This document shows, in pieces, positions 53,431 to 63,259 of a DNA stretch of 64,000 nucleotides. A program made the position numbers and the translations under genes. Location of the stretch: assembly GCA_025454405.1 (NCBI GenBank), contig JALOON010000012.1, forward strand, positions 1 through 64,000. Reading direction: 5' to 3'. The first letter of the stretch is position 1. Each line of letters opens with the position of its first letter. The notes beneath the pieces were generated by a model. The model was not told the origin of the DNA, did no database searches, and worked only from the letters and a program-made list of their open reading frames with translations. The stretch comes from Oscillatoriaceae cyanobacterium Prado104. GTDB taxonomy: Bacteria > Cyanobacteriota > Cyanobacteriia > Cyanobacteriales > Microcoleaceae.

Positions 53431-55014
53431 ATGAGAGCTACCCCACCCGTGGAGCTGCAGCCACCGGGCCCAGCCGCCAAAACTTCCCATGCCTCCCTCT
53501 TAACCCGAGTTCTCAACCGCCTGCACCCCAGCCCAGAAACTTTACTGCTCGTACTTTCTCTAATCATCGGGGGAGTCACCGGTGCGGGCGTCATCACTTT
53601 TCACTACCTGATCCGCCTCATCCACGCCCTGATGCTCGAAGATTTCATGGGAGTAATCGCCAAAGCGGGTCCGTGGACGCTAGCCTGCATTCCCACCATC
53701 GGCGGCATCATCATCGGCTTAATGCGCTGGCGGTTTCGGGACTTCGGCCCGAATATGTCTTCCCTGATCGCTGCCACCCGCGGGCTGCAAGAACTCTCGC
53801 CCCTCAAACCCATCACTAAAATGATGGCCGCCTCCGTATCTCTCGGCACGGGGGCGTCCCTCGGCCCGGAAGCCCCCAGCGTCGAAATCGGTGCCAACTT
53901 CGGAATGCTGCTGGCCCAAGTCCTGCAGCTTTCTCCAGAAAGGCAGCGCTTGCTTCTCGGAGCGGGAGCCGCAGCGGGTTTAGCGGCCGGCTTCAACGCT
54001 CCCATCGCCGGAGTATTTTTTGCCCTGGAAGTAGTTCTCGGCAGCACCTTCGCCACTTCATCAGTCAGCGTGGTTTTGCTCGCCGCTGTAGTTTCGGCAC
54101 TGTTAGCTCAAATTTGTTTGGGCGCTCAACCGGCCTTTGCCCTGCCCGTTTACGACGCGCGCAGTCCTTTAGAACTCCCGCTGTACATGGGATTGGGGCT
54201 GTTGGCGAGTTTGGTATCGATCGCCTACACCGAAGCAATTCAACTGGCGGAACGCTGTTTTCACGGCAAAGTCCGGGGATTTGGCTTGCTCGAACGAGTG
54301 CCGAGATCGTTTCATCCAGTAATCGGCGGTGCTTGCGTCGGTTTGGTAGCCCTGTGGATGCCTCAAGTTTTGGGCGTCGGCTACGAAACAGTTGAAGCCA
54401 TGCTGCAAAATGTCGAGTTTTCCCTGCCGCTGCTGCTGTTGTTGCTGTTCGTGAAACTCGCCATGACAGCAATCAGCCTCGGCAGCGGTTTAGTGGGCGG
54501 CATTTTTGCTCCGGCAATGTTTTTGGGGGCTTCCCTGGGTTCAGCTTACGGAATGTTTTGGGGGATGGTGCCGGTTTTGGCCGATCGCGTTGCCGGACCT
54601 CCTGCCTATGCGATGGTAGGAATGGCCGCCGTGCTTGCCGGTAGCGCCAGAGCACCGCTGACATCTATTTTATTGTTGTTTGAATTGACTAGAGATTACC
54701 GAATTGTTTTGCCGTTGATGGCGGCAGTGGGATTGAGTGTTTGGCTGGTAGAATGTGCCAACCGCCGATCGACCGCTCACAGTCTCAACCTCCATCAAAT
54801 GGGCGTGGATGTAGCTGTGAATACTCCGATTCAAGCGATCGAACCTTTGCAAGATTGGGAAGATGCTTTGGGCGATCGAATTGTCGCGGAATTGATTTCT
54901 TGCCCGATGCCTGTTGAGGGCGATCGCAGCGAGGAAGAACCAGCAATGGCGATCGCTAATTCACATTTACCGGAAGATATCAAGACTTTGCCCGAGACAA
55001 AATCAGCAGTTTGA
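53431..55014 (+). CDS. ClC-family chloride channel/transporter
   Basis: This 527-residue protein has about ten or more hydrophobic helices. ClC signatures are LGTGASLGPEAPSVEIGANFG (gating Glu in GPEAP), GFNAPIAGVFFALEVVLG and GSGLVGGIFAPAMFLGASLG. AYAMVGMAAVLAGSARAPLT is the late helix motif. The C-terminal 90 residues are hydrophilic and too short for a CBS pair. It should move chloride, possibly in exchange for protons. Monocistronic. Confidence 0.93.
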   Translation: MRATPPVELQPPGPAAKTSHASLLTRVLNRLHPSPETLLLVLSLIIGGVTGAGVITFHYLIRLIHALMLEDFMGVIAKAGPWTLACIPTIGGIIIGLMRWRFRDFGPNMSSLIAATRGLQELSPLKPITKMMAASVSLGTGASLGPEAPSVEIGANFGMLLAQVLQLSPERQRLLLGAGAAAGLAAGFNAPIAGVFFALEVVLGSTFATSSVSVVLLAAVVSALLAQICLGAQPAFALPVYDARSPLELPLYMGLGLLASLVSIAYTEAIQLAERCFHGKVRGFGLLERVPRSFHPVIGGACVGLVALWMPQVLGVGYETVEAMLQNVEFSLPLLLLLLFVKLAMTAISLGSGLVGGIFAPAMFLGASLGSAYGMFWGMVPVLADRVAGPPAYAMVGMAAVLAGSARAPLTSILLLFELTRDYRIVLPLMAAVGLSVWLVECANRRSTAHSLNLHQMGVDVAVNTPIQAIEPLQDWEDALGDRIVAELISCPMPVEGDRSEEEPAMAIANSHLPEDIKTLPETKSAV

Positions 55015-55218
55015 GGGCGATCGGCACTCATTAATTTGCCGCCAAACCCACAATCTCAAAACTCTATCTTCTCAAAAAATAGGTTGACAGCCCCGAGCAT
55101 TTATAATGCCGGGGCTGAAAACTATGACCCTGACTTTAGCCTGCTAAAATAACTACATGCAATTTAATAGAAATAACCCTTTGAATTTGCGTTACTTGAA
55201 CCGGGAGAGGTCAAAGTT

Positions 55219-56082
55219 ATGATATTCATCAACCCCAAAACCGATTTTGCCTTTAAAAAAATCTTCGGTTCCTCAGAAAGTAGAGATATTCTAATTAGCT
55301 TTCTCAATGCCATGATTTACAATGGCGAGCGCACGATCGAATATTTAGAAATCATCAACCCGAACCTGCCACCCCAACTTGAAGGTTTAAAAGACACTTA
55401 TCTCGACGTTCAGGCCAAGCTGGCTGACGGCACCTTAGTAATTATTGAAATGCAAGTCCTCAACGTACAATCTTTTGGCAAGCGAGTGTTGTACAATGCC
55501 ACCAAAACCTACGCATTTCAATTACCAAAAGGTGGAGGCTATCGGATGCTCAAACCAGTCATCGCTCTGACAATTACTGATTTTGAAATGTTTCCGAATA
55601 GCACAGATTTAATTTCGAGGTTTGTGTTTAAAGAATTCAAGAGCAACTTAATCTATCCCGAAAACGAACTCGATTTAGTCTTTGTAGAATTGCCGAAATT
55701 CCACAAAGAATCAAGCCAACTATCAACGCTAACAGATAAATGGATCTATTTCATGAAATATGCCAGAACCATAACAGAAGTACCGGAAACAATGGATAAC
55801 ATACCGGAAATCCACCAAGCATTTGAAATTGCAAATCAAGCCAAGTTAAGCCCGGAAGAATTAACAGAATTAGAACGCAGGGAACAATATATTTACGACC
55901 AACAGGGGGCGATTATTAAGGCAAAAGAGGAAGGAATAGAAGAAGGAAAAGAAGCAGGGATGCGACAAAAAGCGATCGCGATCGCCCAACAATTACTCTC
56001 ACGACTCGACGATGAAACCATCAGCCAAACCACAGGACTTAGCGTAGAGGAAGTGCGGAAATTAAGGGCGATCTCACCCTAA
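55219..56082 (+). CDS. Rpn-family PD-(D/E)XK nuclease/putative transposase, copy 1
   Basis: This 287-residue protein begins FINPKTDFAFKKIFGSSESR, the hallmark of the Rpn/PDDEXK_2 family. The core DTYLDVQAKLADGTLVIIEM followed by Q gives the D...ExQ variant of the catalytic motif. A C-terminal helical tail has KAIAIAQQLLSRLDDETIS, seen in Rpn-like proteins. Such nucleases promote recA-independent recombination in E. coli; role here is unknown. The next gene is a near-identical copy 69 bp downstream. Confidence 0.9.
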   Translation: MIFINPKTDFAFKKIFGSSESRDILISFLNAMIYNGERTIEYLEIINPNLPPQLEGLKDTYLDVQAKLADGTLVIIEMQVLNVQSFGKRVLYNATKTYAFQLPKGGGYRMLKPVIALTITDFEMFPNSTDLISRFVFKEFKSNLIYPENELDLVFVELPKFHKESSQLSTLTDKWIYFMKYARTITEVPETMDNIPEIHQAFEIANQAKLSPEELTELERREQYIYDQQGAIIKAKEEGIEEGKEAGMRQKAIAIAQQLLSRLDDETISQTTGLSVEEVRKLRAISP

Positions 56083-56151
56083 AAATCTTTAAAAACCTGA
56101 ATATTTCAGTTAAAAAAATACCGAACTCTAGTAACTAGCGAGTTGAAAACC

Positions 56152-56997
56152 ATGACATTCATCAACCCCAAAACCGATTTTGCCTTTAAAAAAATCTTCG
56201 GTTCCTCAGAAAGTAGAAACATTCTAATTAGCTTTCTCAATGCCATGATTTACGAAGGCGAACGCACGATCGAATATTTAGAAATCATCAATCCGAACTT
56301 ACCGCCCCAACTTGAAGGTTTAAAAGACACTTATCTCGACGTTCAGGCCAAGCTAGTTGATGGCACCTTAGTAATTATTGAAATGCAAGTCCTCAACGTG
56401 CAATCTTTTGGCAAGCGAGTTTTGTACAATGCCGCCAAAACTTATGCATTTCAATTGCCAAGAGGCGCAGGCTATCGGATGCTCAAGCCAGTCATCGCTT
56501 TAACGATTACTGATTTTGAAATGTTTCCGAATAGCACTAATTTAATTTCGCGGTTTGTGTTCAAAGAAGTCAATACTAACTTGATTTGTCCCGAAAACGA
56601 TTTAGATTTAGTCTTTGTAGAATTGCCGAAATTCCACAAAGAAGAAAGCCAACTCGACACGCTAACAGATAAATGGATATATTTCATGAAATATGCCAGG
56701 AGTCTGACAGAAGTACCCGAAAGCATGGATAGCATACCGGAAATCCACCAAGCATTTGAGATTGCCAATCAAGCTCGGTTAAGCCAGGAAGAATTAACAG
56801 AATTGGAACGGCGAGAACAGTATATTTACGACCAACAGGGAGCGATTCTTAAGGCTGCTGGGGAAGCAAGAGAAGAAGGAATGCGAGAAAAAGCGATCGC
56901 GATCGCCCGACAGTTACTTTTAGTTTTAGACGATGAAACCATCAGTAAAACTACAGGACTTAGTATTGAGGAAATTGGAGATTTGCGCAAAGAATGA
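56152..56997 (+). CDS. Rpn-family PD-(D/E)XK nuclease/putative transposase, copy 2
   Basis: This 281-residue tandem duplicate of 55219-56082 is nearly identical over the first 150 residues and more diverged in the C-terminal tail. The motifs TDFAFKKIFGSSESRNIL, DVQAKLVDGTLVIIEMQ and the tail EKAIAIARQLLLVLDDETIS are conserved. ATG 56152 is chosen; a TTG at 56143 adds three residues. Its stop overlaps the next start (ATGA), so it is probably co-transcribed with the hydrolase. Confidence 0.9.
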   Translation: MTFINPKTDFAFKKIFGSSESRNILISFLNAMIYEGERTIEYLEIINPNLPPQLEGLKDTYLDVQAKLVDGTLVIIEMQVLNVQSFGKRVLYNAAKTYAFQLPRGAGYRMLKPVIALTITDFEMFPNSTNLISRFVFKEVNTNLICPENDLDLVFVELPKFHKEESQLDTLTDKWIYFMKYARSLTEVPESMDSIPEIHQAFEIANQARLSQEELTELERREQYIYDQQGAILKAAGEAREEGMREKAIAIARQLLLVLDDETISKTTGLSIEEIGDLRKE

Positions 56998-57932
56998 AGT
57001 TGAGAGATAAGTTACAGCTCGATCTTAGCAGGCGTCAACTAGCGATCGCCCTCGTTTTAACACTAGCCATTGCTTATATTTCGTGCTGCTTGTTCTTGTT
57101 TTTCAGACAGCGTTATTTGATTTTTCGCCCGAGTTATAAAATTTCAGAACTCCCCAACTCTCCCGATTTTAAAATGCCCTATCGAGAAGTGCAGATACCT
57201 GTTGCTAATACGGGAGAATACCTGCACGCTTGGTGGGTGGAGGCTTTGACCGATCGAGAGCAATTTCATCCCATCCAAAATGAGCCAGCAAAAGTGATTA
57301 AATCCCGGATGACAATTTTATATTTGTGCGGGGCTGGTGGCAATAAAAGTTATTACAATAATTTAGCAAGGGTGCAAGCCCTGCGACAGTTAGGGTTTTC
57401 GGTATTGGTAATTGATTATCGTGGTTTTGGAGCGAGTCAAGGGCAATTTCCTCGGGAAGCGCAATTTTATCAAGATAGTCAAGCAGCTTGGGATTATTTG
57501 GTAAAAGTTAGGCAAATTCCAGCGAGAGAAATCGTTATTTATGGAGAATCGTTAGGAGGGGCGATCGCGCTCGATCTAGCTGTGAAAAACTCCGCAGCAA
57601 AAGCAGTTATTGTTCAAAGTTCGTTTACAAAAATGGCAGAGGTAGTCACGCAACAAAATTGGATGCGGTTGTTTCCGATTGAGGTGATTCTTACCGAGAA
57701 GTTTGATTCGCTGAAAAAAGTGCGATCGCTGCAAATTCCGGTGTTATTTATTCACGGAACTGCTGATGATATTGTTCCTGCCTATATGAGCGACCAATTA
57801 TACAAAGCTGCTCCCGAACCGAAGCAAATATTTTTGATTCCCGGAGCGAGACATTATGCAATTTATCAACCTGGAAATAACTCATATTTGCAAGCAATTG
57901 AAAAATTTATGAAAACAATTGATGTGAGATAG
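56994..57932 (+). CDS. Membrane-anchored alpha/beta hydrolase
   Basis: This 312-residue protein has one N-terminal membrane helix (about 15-36) and an alpha/beta-hydrolase domain. The nucleophile is Ser in YGESLGGAIALD, the acid is Asp in IHGTADDIVP and the base is His in GARHY. IDYRGFGASQGQ supplies the oxyanion region. It resembles BEM46/YfhR-type hydrolases. Substrate is unknown. Start overlaps the upstream stop by 4 bp. Confidence 0.9.
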   Translation: MKLRDKLQLDLSRRQLAIALVLTLAIAYISCCLFLFFRQRYLIFRPSYKISELPNSPDFKMPYREVQIPVANTGEYLHAWWVEALTDREQFHPIQNEPAKVIKSRMTILYLCGAGGNKSYYNNLARVQALRQLGFSVLVIDYRGFGASQGQFPREAQFYQDSQAAWDYLVKVRQIPAREIVIYGESLGGAIALDLAVKNSAAKAVIVQSSFTKMAEVVTQQNWMRLFPIEVILTEKFDSLKKVRSLQIPVLFIHGTADDIVPAYMSDQLYKAAPEPKQIFLIPGARHYAIYQPGNNSYLQAIEKFMKTIDVR

Positions 57933-58029
57933 CTCGATCGCAAGCAAAATTTTGTAGGTGCGCACTGCACAATTAACCGCTATAATTAACTTGTCAAAAT
58001 GTCGATAATTTGATAAAGTTTTTGGTAGC

Positions 58030-58641
58030 ATGAAAGATCGCAAAAAACTCTTAATCCTAGATTTAGATGAAACTTTAATTTATGGCAATGAAACATCTCT
58101 TTATCGCAAAGCTGACTTTTTAGTAGAGCCATATTATATTTACAAGCGACCGTTTCTCGATGTCTTTTTGAAAAAATGCTTCGAGTGGTTTGAGGTGGCA
58201 GTTTGGACATCTTCAACATCATCTTACGCGATCGCAATTGTATCTGCCATCTTTGAAAATCCCGAAAATTTATCGTTTGTATGGGCGCGCGATCGCTGCA
58301 CGATAGTTTATGACATAGAATGGCTTGAGTATTACTATCGCAAAAACATCAAAAAAGTCAAGCGCAAAGGATATCCTCTAGAGTCAATAATTGTAGTTGA
58401 CGATACACCTCAAAAGTGGGAACGCAGCTATGGCAATTTGGTACGAGTACATCCCTTTGAGGGCGATGAAACGGATAATGAGTTGCAGTATTTGCTACTT
58501 TATTTAGAGCAACTGAAGTCAGTAGAAAATATTCGCAGTGTGGAGAAAAGATTCTGGCGAAATCGGCCGGCAAGAGCGATCGGCAAACCAGCAATCTCAA
58601 ATACCCAGAAAGCGACATCACAAACTGATGAAGTTGATTAA
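58030..58641 (+). CDS. NLI-interacting-factor-like (FCP1/SCP type) HAD phosphatase
   Basis: This 203-residue protein has the signature LLILDLDETLIYG (DxDx[T/V]), FEVAVWTSST and IVVDDTPQKW, the three HAD motifs of the FCP1/SCP phosphatase family. That family is best known in eukaryotes for acting on RNA polymerase II. Bacterial members have unknown substrates. It is separated by 97 bp from the hydrolase gene. Confidence 0.88.
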   Translation: MKDRKKLLILDLDETLIYGNETSLYRKADFLVEPYYIYKRPFLDVFLKKCFEWFEVAVWTSSTSSYAIAIVSAIFENPENLSFVWARDRCTIVYDIEWLEYYYRKNIKKVKRKGYPLESIIVVDDTPQKWERSYGNLVRVHPFEGDETDNELQYLLLYLEQLKSVENIRSVEKRFWRNRPARAIGKPAISNTQKATSQTDEVD

Positions 58642-58700
58642 CCATCAACTTTGGGCTAAAATGATCGAAAATTATTCTCGATCGGCTCAGAGGCTCTGAG

Positions 58701-59180
58701 GTGACTCCTAACGAGGGAACTGCAAACACCAAAAATCAGAAAATACCGAGCAAAACCCCCTTGGGTTCCAGCTATTACGGCTTGTTAGGGCTGCATCCTT
58801 CCGCATCCGCGATCGACATTCGGCGATCGTACCGCGAATTGAGCAAACTCTACCATCCCGATACTACCAACTTGTCGCCTGCAGTGGCTACGGCAAAATT
58901 TCAGCAGTTAAATAATGCCTACGCCACTCTCAGCAATCCCGAACGCCGCCTCGCCTACGATCTCAAAATAGGCTATTCGCGCGTAAATGCCATCCAGCAG
59001 CCATCGAATTTCAATACTCCGGTTTCCGAATCGCGGGGCAAAAAATTCGACTCGGCTTATTTAGATCCTACAGATCGTCCCCTTTCCGCTGGAGAAATAT
59101 TCGCCCTATTTATGATGGCAACTACTTTAATCGGATGTCTCGCAATGGCGATCGCGATCGGCTTAATTCGCGGCAGTTAA
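58701..59180 (+). CDS. DnaJ-domain protein with a C-terminal membrane helix
   Basis: This 159-residue protein starts at GTG 58701. The J domain spans about 26-92 (YYGLLGLHPSAS, HPD in LYHPDTTN, NAYATLSNPERRLAYDL). A short linker leads to a single membrane segment (EIFALFMMATTLIGCLAMAI). It should recruit Hsp70 to a membrane. The DUF3143 gene follows, a pairing often seen in cyanobacteria. Confidence 0.92.
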   Translation: MTPNEGTANTKNQKIPSKTPLGSSYYGLLGLHPSASAIDIRRSYRELSKLYHPDTTNLSPAVATAKFQQLNNAYATLSNPERRLAYDLKIGYSRVNAIQQPSNFNTPVSESRGKKFDSAYLDPTDRPLSAGEIFALFMMATTLIGCLAMAIAIGLIRGS

Positions 59181-59202
59181 CAATTATTCAAAAATCTCCC
59201 AA

Positions 59203-59300
59203 TCTAAAATCTAAAATCTAAAATCCCATGCCCATGCCCATGCCCAATCCCTCCGCTACGCTTCGCCCAATCCCCCAATCTAAAATCTACAATCTAAAAT
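59203..59300. repeat. AATCTAA and CCCATG short tandem repeats
   Basis: AATCTAA heptamers, then CCCATG hexamers (about 59225-59245), then AATCTAA again up to the DUF3143 start codon. Confidence 0.7.
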
Positions 59301-59303
59301 CCC

Positions 59304-59576
59304 ATGTCTCTTCCTCCTGCAGATACTCCTTTGTACAATCATCCGCTACCTGAAATCGAAGGCTGGCTGAAAAGTCGCGGCTGCGAGCAAGACAGCCAAG
59401 AACTTCACTGCTGGCAAGTCGATCGACCCACTTGGAAAGCTGAAATCGCCCTCGATATCGACCAAATTACCGTCCGTTACATCAAAGCTGGTGCTGACGG
59501 GCAAGATATTAATCGAGCTTTTAAATATTCCCTCTCGCGCCAAGATATCGAAGCTGCCGTCTTCTCAGGACCCTGA
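59304..59576 (+). CDS. DUF3143 family protein
   Basis: This 90-residue cyanobacterial protein (LPEIEGWLKSRGCEQDSQEL, WKAEIALDIDQITVRYI) belongs to DUF3143. It is small, soluble and complete at both ends. Function is unknown; linkage to the DnaJ gene suggests a related role. Confidence 0.85.
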   Translation: MSLPPADTPLYNHPLPEIEGWLKSRGCEQDSQELHCWQVDRPTWKAEIALDIDQITVRYIKAGADGQDINRAFKYSLSRQDIEAAVFSGP

Positions 59577-59844
59577 TTTTTATTTTCGATTTTGGATTTT
59601 GGATTTTCGATGGCGAATTTTTGATTGAAGATTTTCGATTGTCAATTGAAAATTTTGGATTGAGTATTTTCCAGCAATTTTGAATGGTTCGATTCGGAGA
59701 TTTTCGATCTATCGAAAATTGTCAAAATCTCGATCGCACAATCGAAAATCAACAATCCTCAATCGAAAATCCTTACATTTTCGATCGCACAATCGAAAAT
59801 CCAAAATTCCCAATCTAAAATCTAAAATCCCAAATCTAAAATCG
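59577..59844. repeat. AT-rich repeat spacer (ATTTTCGATTG / AATCGAAAAT)
   Basis: Repeated GATTTTCGAT and TTGGATTTT words on the left, and inverted AATCGAAAATC, AATCTAA words on the right, form a diffuse inverted repeat between convergent genes. It may also serve as a transcription barrier for both. Confidence 0.65.
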
Positions 59845-60594
59845 TTACACTTTCCCAAATCGACGGCTGCGCTGTTGGTAATCAGACAAAGCGCGGTGAA
59901 ACTCCGATCGGTCGAAATCCGGCCACAGCGTCTCAGTAATGTAAATTTCTGAATAAGCCATTTGCCACAGCAGAAAATTGCTCAACCGCATTTCTCCACT
60001 CGTCCGAATCAACAAATCCGGATCGCAAACATCAGCAGTATACAAATAGCGTTTAAATAAAACCTCATCAATTTCCTCCGGCTGCAACTTGCCCTGCTGT
60101 ACTTGAGTCGCGATCGCCCGACAAGCCTGTACAATTTCCTGACGCCCGCCGTAATTCGTTGCTACTCGAAATCGAATCCCTCGATTGTGCTCGGTTGCCA
60201 CTACAGATCGCTCGATTTCCGCCTGCAAAGACTTCGGTAAAGCCTGCAAATTCCCGATAAATTGAATTTGCACGTCCTCATCCACCATTTCCCGCAATTC
60301 TTGGCGCAACTTGCCCTCAAACAAACTCATCAGAAAATCCACTTCCCCTGCAGGGCGACCCCAATTCTCCGTCGAAAAAGCATAGGCCGTTAAAACTTGA
60401 ATTCCCCAATCTTTGCAGCAGCGCAGCAGTTCCTTGAGAGCGCTGGCCCCCCGGCGGTGGCCCGCAATCCGCGGCAGCCCCTTATTTTTAGCCCAGCGCC
60501 CGTTTCCATCCATAATCACCGCTACGTGATTGGGCAATCGCTCTTGTTCCAAATCCAGAGGCAACTTTTCCAAACAAATTCCTTGACTCATCAC
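59845..60594 (-). CDS. uppS: Isoprenyl (undecaprenyl) diphosphate synthase
   Basis: This 249-residue cis-prenyltransferase has [20 protein letters not shown] (catalytic Asp), [26 protein letters not shown] and [19 protein letters not shown]. It makes the C55 lipid carrier for peptidoglycan and surface glycans. The start overlaps the cdaA stop by 4 bp. Confidence 0.95.
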   Translation of the reverse strand: MMSQGICLEKLPLDLEQERLPNHVAVIMDGNGRWAKNKGLPRIAGHRRGASALKELLRCCKDWGIQVLTAYAFSTENWGRPAGEVDFLMSLFEGKLRQELREMVDEDVQIQFIGNLQALPKSLQAEIERSVVATEHNRGIRFRVATNYGGRQEIVQACRAIATQVQQGKLQPEEIDEVLFKRYLYTADVCDPDLLIRTSGEMRLSNFLLWQMAYSEIYITETLWPDFDRSEFHRALSDYQQRSRRFGKV

Positions 60595-61508
60595 TTCTCC
60601 CGATTAGCTGACGGCGGACGGCGCAGTATCCGTTTGAACAGCGTCCATCCCTTCAATCCTATCTGGCGGCCGAGATTGGTTATGGGAATTTGGGTCACAG
60701 TTCTTTCTACCTCCGACGGAAACAGCTTGGCTTCCAGCAACTCCTTAAGTTTGTTGCTAGTCAAAGGCCGATTTAAAGTTCCCATCTGGGCCAAAGAAAT
60801 AGAACCCGTTTCCTCAGACACAACCACGCACACGCAAGCTTGTACCCTTTCTGTAATCCCCATCGCCGCCCGGTGGCGGGTCCCCAACTGCCGCGACGCA
60901 CTGCGATCGGATAGAGGTAAAATCACTCCAGCCGACACGATCCGGGAAGCCCGAATCAACACAGCCCCGTCGTGCAGCAAAGTTTGCGGTTGAAAGATAG
61001 TTTGCAGCAACTCCTTAGAGACTTCAGCATTAAGCTTCACTCCCGGCACTGAAAAATCCCGATCGTCGATCGGAGAATCTGTTTCTATAATTAATAAAGC
61101 ACCAGTGCGGTTTTGGGAAAGTTCTTTTACGGCGTGTACAATTTCATCGATGACGCTATCCGGTTCTGGATTGGGTCGGCGATCGCGCCCAAACAACTGC
61201 AAAATTTCTCCCCGGCCCAATTGTTCCAAAAATCGGCGAAACTCCGACTGCAATATCACCGCCATAGCCACAGCCGAACCAGTTACCAAACTGTTGAGAG
61301 CAACGTGCAACAGCTTCAATCCAGCCCAGTTACTCACAGCAGACGCCAGCATCAGAATAATAAATCCCCGCACCATCCACAGCGTCCGGCGCTCGCCGAC
61401 AATGACAAGTACCAAGTACGCGAGGGTAAATACCAATCCAATATCGATCGCCTGAATCAACAAGGATTGAATGAGAGCAAAATCATAGCCAGATTGTTGA
61501 TTGTTCAT
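60591..61508 (-). CDS. cdaA: Diadenylate cyclase, CdaA type
   Basis: This 305-residue protein has three N-terminal membrane helices (about 13-90) and a DAC domain with LLHDGAVLI (DGA) and [10 protein letters not shown] (RHR), the two catalytic signatures. It makes the second messenger c-di-AMP from ATP. A 40-residue basic tail follows the domain. It is coupled to uppS by a 4-bp overlap, linking c-di-AMP to envelope synthesis. Confidence 0.95.
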   Translation of the reverse strand: MNNQQSGYDFALIQSLLIQAIDIGLVFTLAYLVLVIVGERRTLWMVRGFIILMLASAVSNWAGLKLLHVALNSLVTGSAVAMAVILQSEFRRFLEQLGRGEILQLFGRDRRPNPEPDSVIDEIVHAVKELSQNRTGALLIIETDSPIDDRDFSVPGVKLNAEVSKELLQTIFQPQTLLHDGAVLIRASRIVSAGVILPLSDRSASRQLGTRHRAAMGITERVQACVCVVVSEETGSISLAQMGTLNRPLTSNKLKELLEAKLFPSEVERTVTQIPITNLGRQIGLKGWTLFKRILRRPPSANREK

Positions 61509-61855
61509 GGTTCATCGACAGCTACCGCCTGCGAACCGCGAACTTTGATGCACTCGAACCCGTGAACCATGAACAGTTGTTATTCCAATCGCGTGACTGA
61601 ACAATGTATAACAGAAGGAAGAAGGAAGGTACTACACGGATAACACGGATACACGGATGAATTATCCGTAGGTCCTTCGTCATTCGTCAGAAGGAAGACC
61701 GAAGTTGGAAGAAGCCAAATGCAGTAAGAGCATATTTTCAACCTCCCTGAATGTCCCAACCGTCAAGCCGATTGCTATAAAAGTAAAAAGTTACAAGACA
61801 ACCTTCGATTATTTAAAATTGACGGTTTTACTTGTTACTTTTTACTTCTTACTTC
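61509..61855. other. Intergenic region between cdaA and lysA
   Basis: The 347 bp contain GAAGGAAGAAGGAAG-type repeats (61613-61636), ACGGATAACACGGATACACGG and, at the lysA end, TTACTTCTTACTTCTTACT. The last array encodes the lysA stop codon. No gene is seen. Confidence 0.55.
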
Positions 61856-63220
61856 TTACTCCTGAGTTCTGAGTCTTTCGGGAAGGCGGTCATGTCTCAG
61901 CAAATCCTGGTCAGTTTCCCGCTGGATGATAATGTTTGCTTCCCCATTTCTCACCAAAACCGCAGCCGGTTTTGGTACTCGGTTGTAGTTAGAAGCCATG
62001 CTGTAATTGTACGCGCCTGTAGCCGGAACGGCGAGGATATCTCCTGTTTCGCACTTTGGCAGCGTGGCATCTTTAATCAGAACATCGCCAGATTCGCAGT
62101 GTTTCCCAGCAATTGTCACTGTTTCCGTTAGGGGAGCGGACATTTTGCCGGCTGCGAGGACTCGATAAACTGATTGGTAGGTAATCGGACGCGGATTGTC
62201 CGACATCCCGCCATCGACAGCTAGATAAGTCCGCACTCCCGGAATGACTTTTTGCGATCCCACGGTGTAAGCTGTAACGCAAGCCGTACCCACGAGCGAT
62301 CGACCCGGTTCGCACAGCAATTTCGGTAATGGCAATTTATGCTTCTTGCAAGCTGCTGCCACTGCGGTGCAAGCTGTACTAGCCCAAGCTTCGATGCTGG
62401 GAGGATCGTCCGCTTCAGTATAGCGAATGCCCAACCCACCGCCAATATTAATTTCTGTCGGGGCCAAGCCGTAGTGAGTTGCTTTTGCGAAAGCCTTAAC
62501 GATAACATCGGCTAGATCGTAGTGGGGTTGCAGTTCAAAAATTTGAGATCCGATGTGAGCGTGTATTCCTATGCAGGATAAAGTCGTTTGCTGCCGGATG
62601 AAAGTAAATACTTCATCGAGTTCGTTAGGATCGAAGCCAAATTTACTGTCGAGTTGGCCTGTCTTAATGTAATCGTGGGTGTGGCATTCAATTCCTGGAG
62701 TAAACCGCACCATCACTCGCGCCGGTGTTTCTGATGCTGCCAACTTTGCTAGAGTTTCTAAGTCCCGCCAGTTGTCTGCTACGGTAATGCAGCCGACTTC
62801 GACAGCTCCCTGAAGTTCTTCGCAGGATTTGTTGTTACCGTGAAAGTAGATTTTGTCGGGATTAACGCCCGCTAGCTGTGCTGTTAGGAGTTCGCCTGCA
62901 GATACTACATCTATGCCCAAACCTTCCTGAGCCGCGATCGCGCAAACTGCCAAACAACTCCAAGCTTTGGAAGCGTAAAGCACTTGAGATTCTCCCGCAT
63001 AGTAACGCTTAAAAGCATCTCGGTATTGGCCGCAAGTAGTCTGCAGGGTCTCTTCGTCTAAAATGTACAGGGGCGAGCCAAACTGCTCTACCAAAGCCGT
63101 TACCTCGCAGCCTCCAATTTCTAACCTGTCTCGGCTGTTAATTTTAGCTGTCAGAGGTAACAGTTGTTGGTTCGGCGATCGATTTCCCATTGGTGTTCCG
63201 ATCGATTGAGTTGATACCAT
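61856..63220 (-). CDS. lysA: Diaminopimelate decarboxylase
   Basis: This 454-residue PLP enzyme makes L-lysine from meso-diaminopimelate. Motifs are PLYILDEETL, the PLP lysine in VLYASKAWSCLAV, IGIHAHIGSQIFE, EINIGGGLGIRY, CEPGRSLVGTA, CESGDVL and ATGAYNYSMASNYNR. I chose ATG 63220; the longer frame to 63313 would overlap the divergent rimI start. About 35 residues precede the conserved domain. Confidence 0.95.
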   Translation of the reverse strand: MVSTQSIGTPMGNRSPNQQLLPLTAKINSRDRLEIGGCEVTALVEQFGSPLYILDEETLQTTCGQYRDAFKRYYAGESQVLYASKAWSCLAVCAIAAQEGLGIDVVSAGELLTAQLAGVNPDKIYFHGNNKSCEELQGAVEVGCITVADNWRDLETLAKLAASETPARVMVRFTPGIECHTHDYIKTGQLDSKFGFDPNELDEVFTFIRQQTTLSCIGIHAHIGSQIFELQPHYDLADVIVKAFAKATHYGLAPTEINIGGGLGIRYTEADDPPSIEAWASTACTAVAAACKKHKLPLPKLLCEPGRSLVGTACVTAYTVGSQKVIPGVRTYLAVDGGMSDNPRPITYQSVYRVLAAGKMSAPLTETVTIAGKHCESGDVLIKDATLPKCETGDILAVPATGAYNYSMASNYNRVPKPAAVLVRNGEANIIIQRETDQDLLRHDRLPERLRTQE

Positions 63221-63259
63221 CGTACAATAACTATCTTTAGTGTATTTTATAGTGTACAA

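Noticed and set aside
53604..54472. Antisense frames within the ClC channel gene
   Set aside because: They are shadows of a well-supported ClC gene, with no family features of their own.
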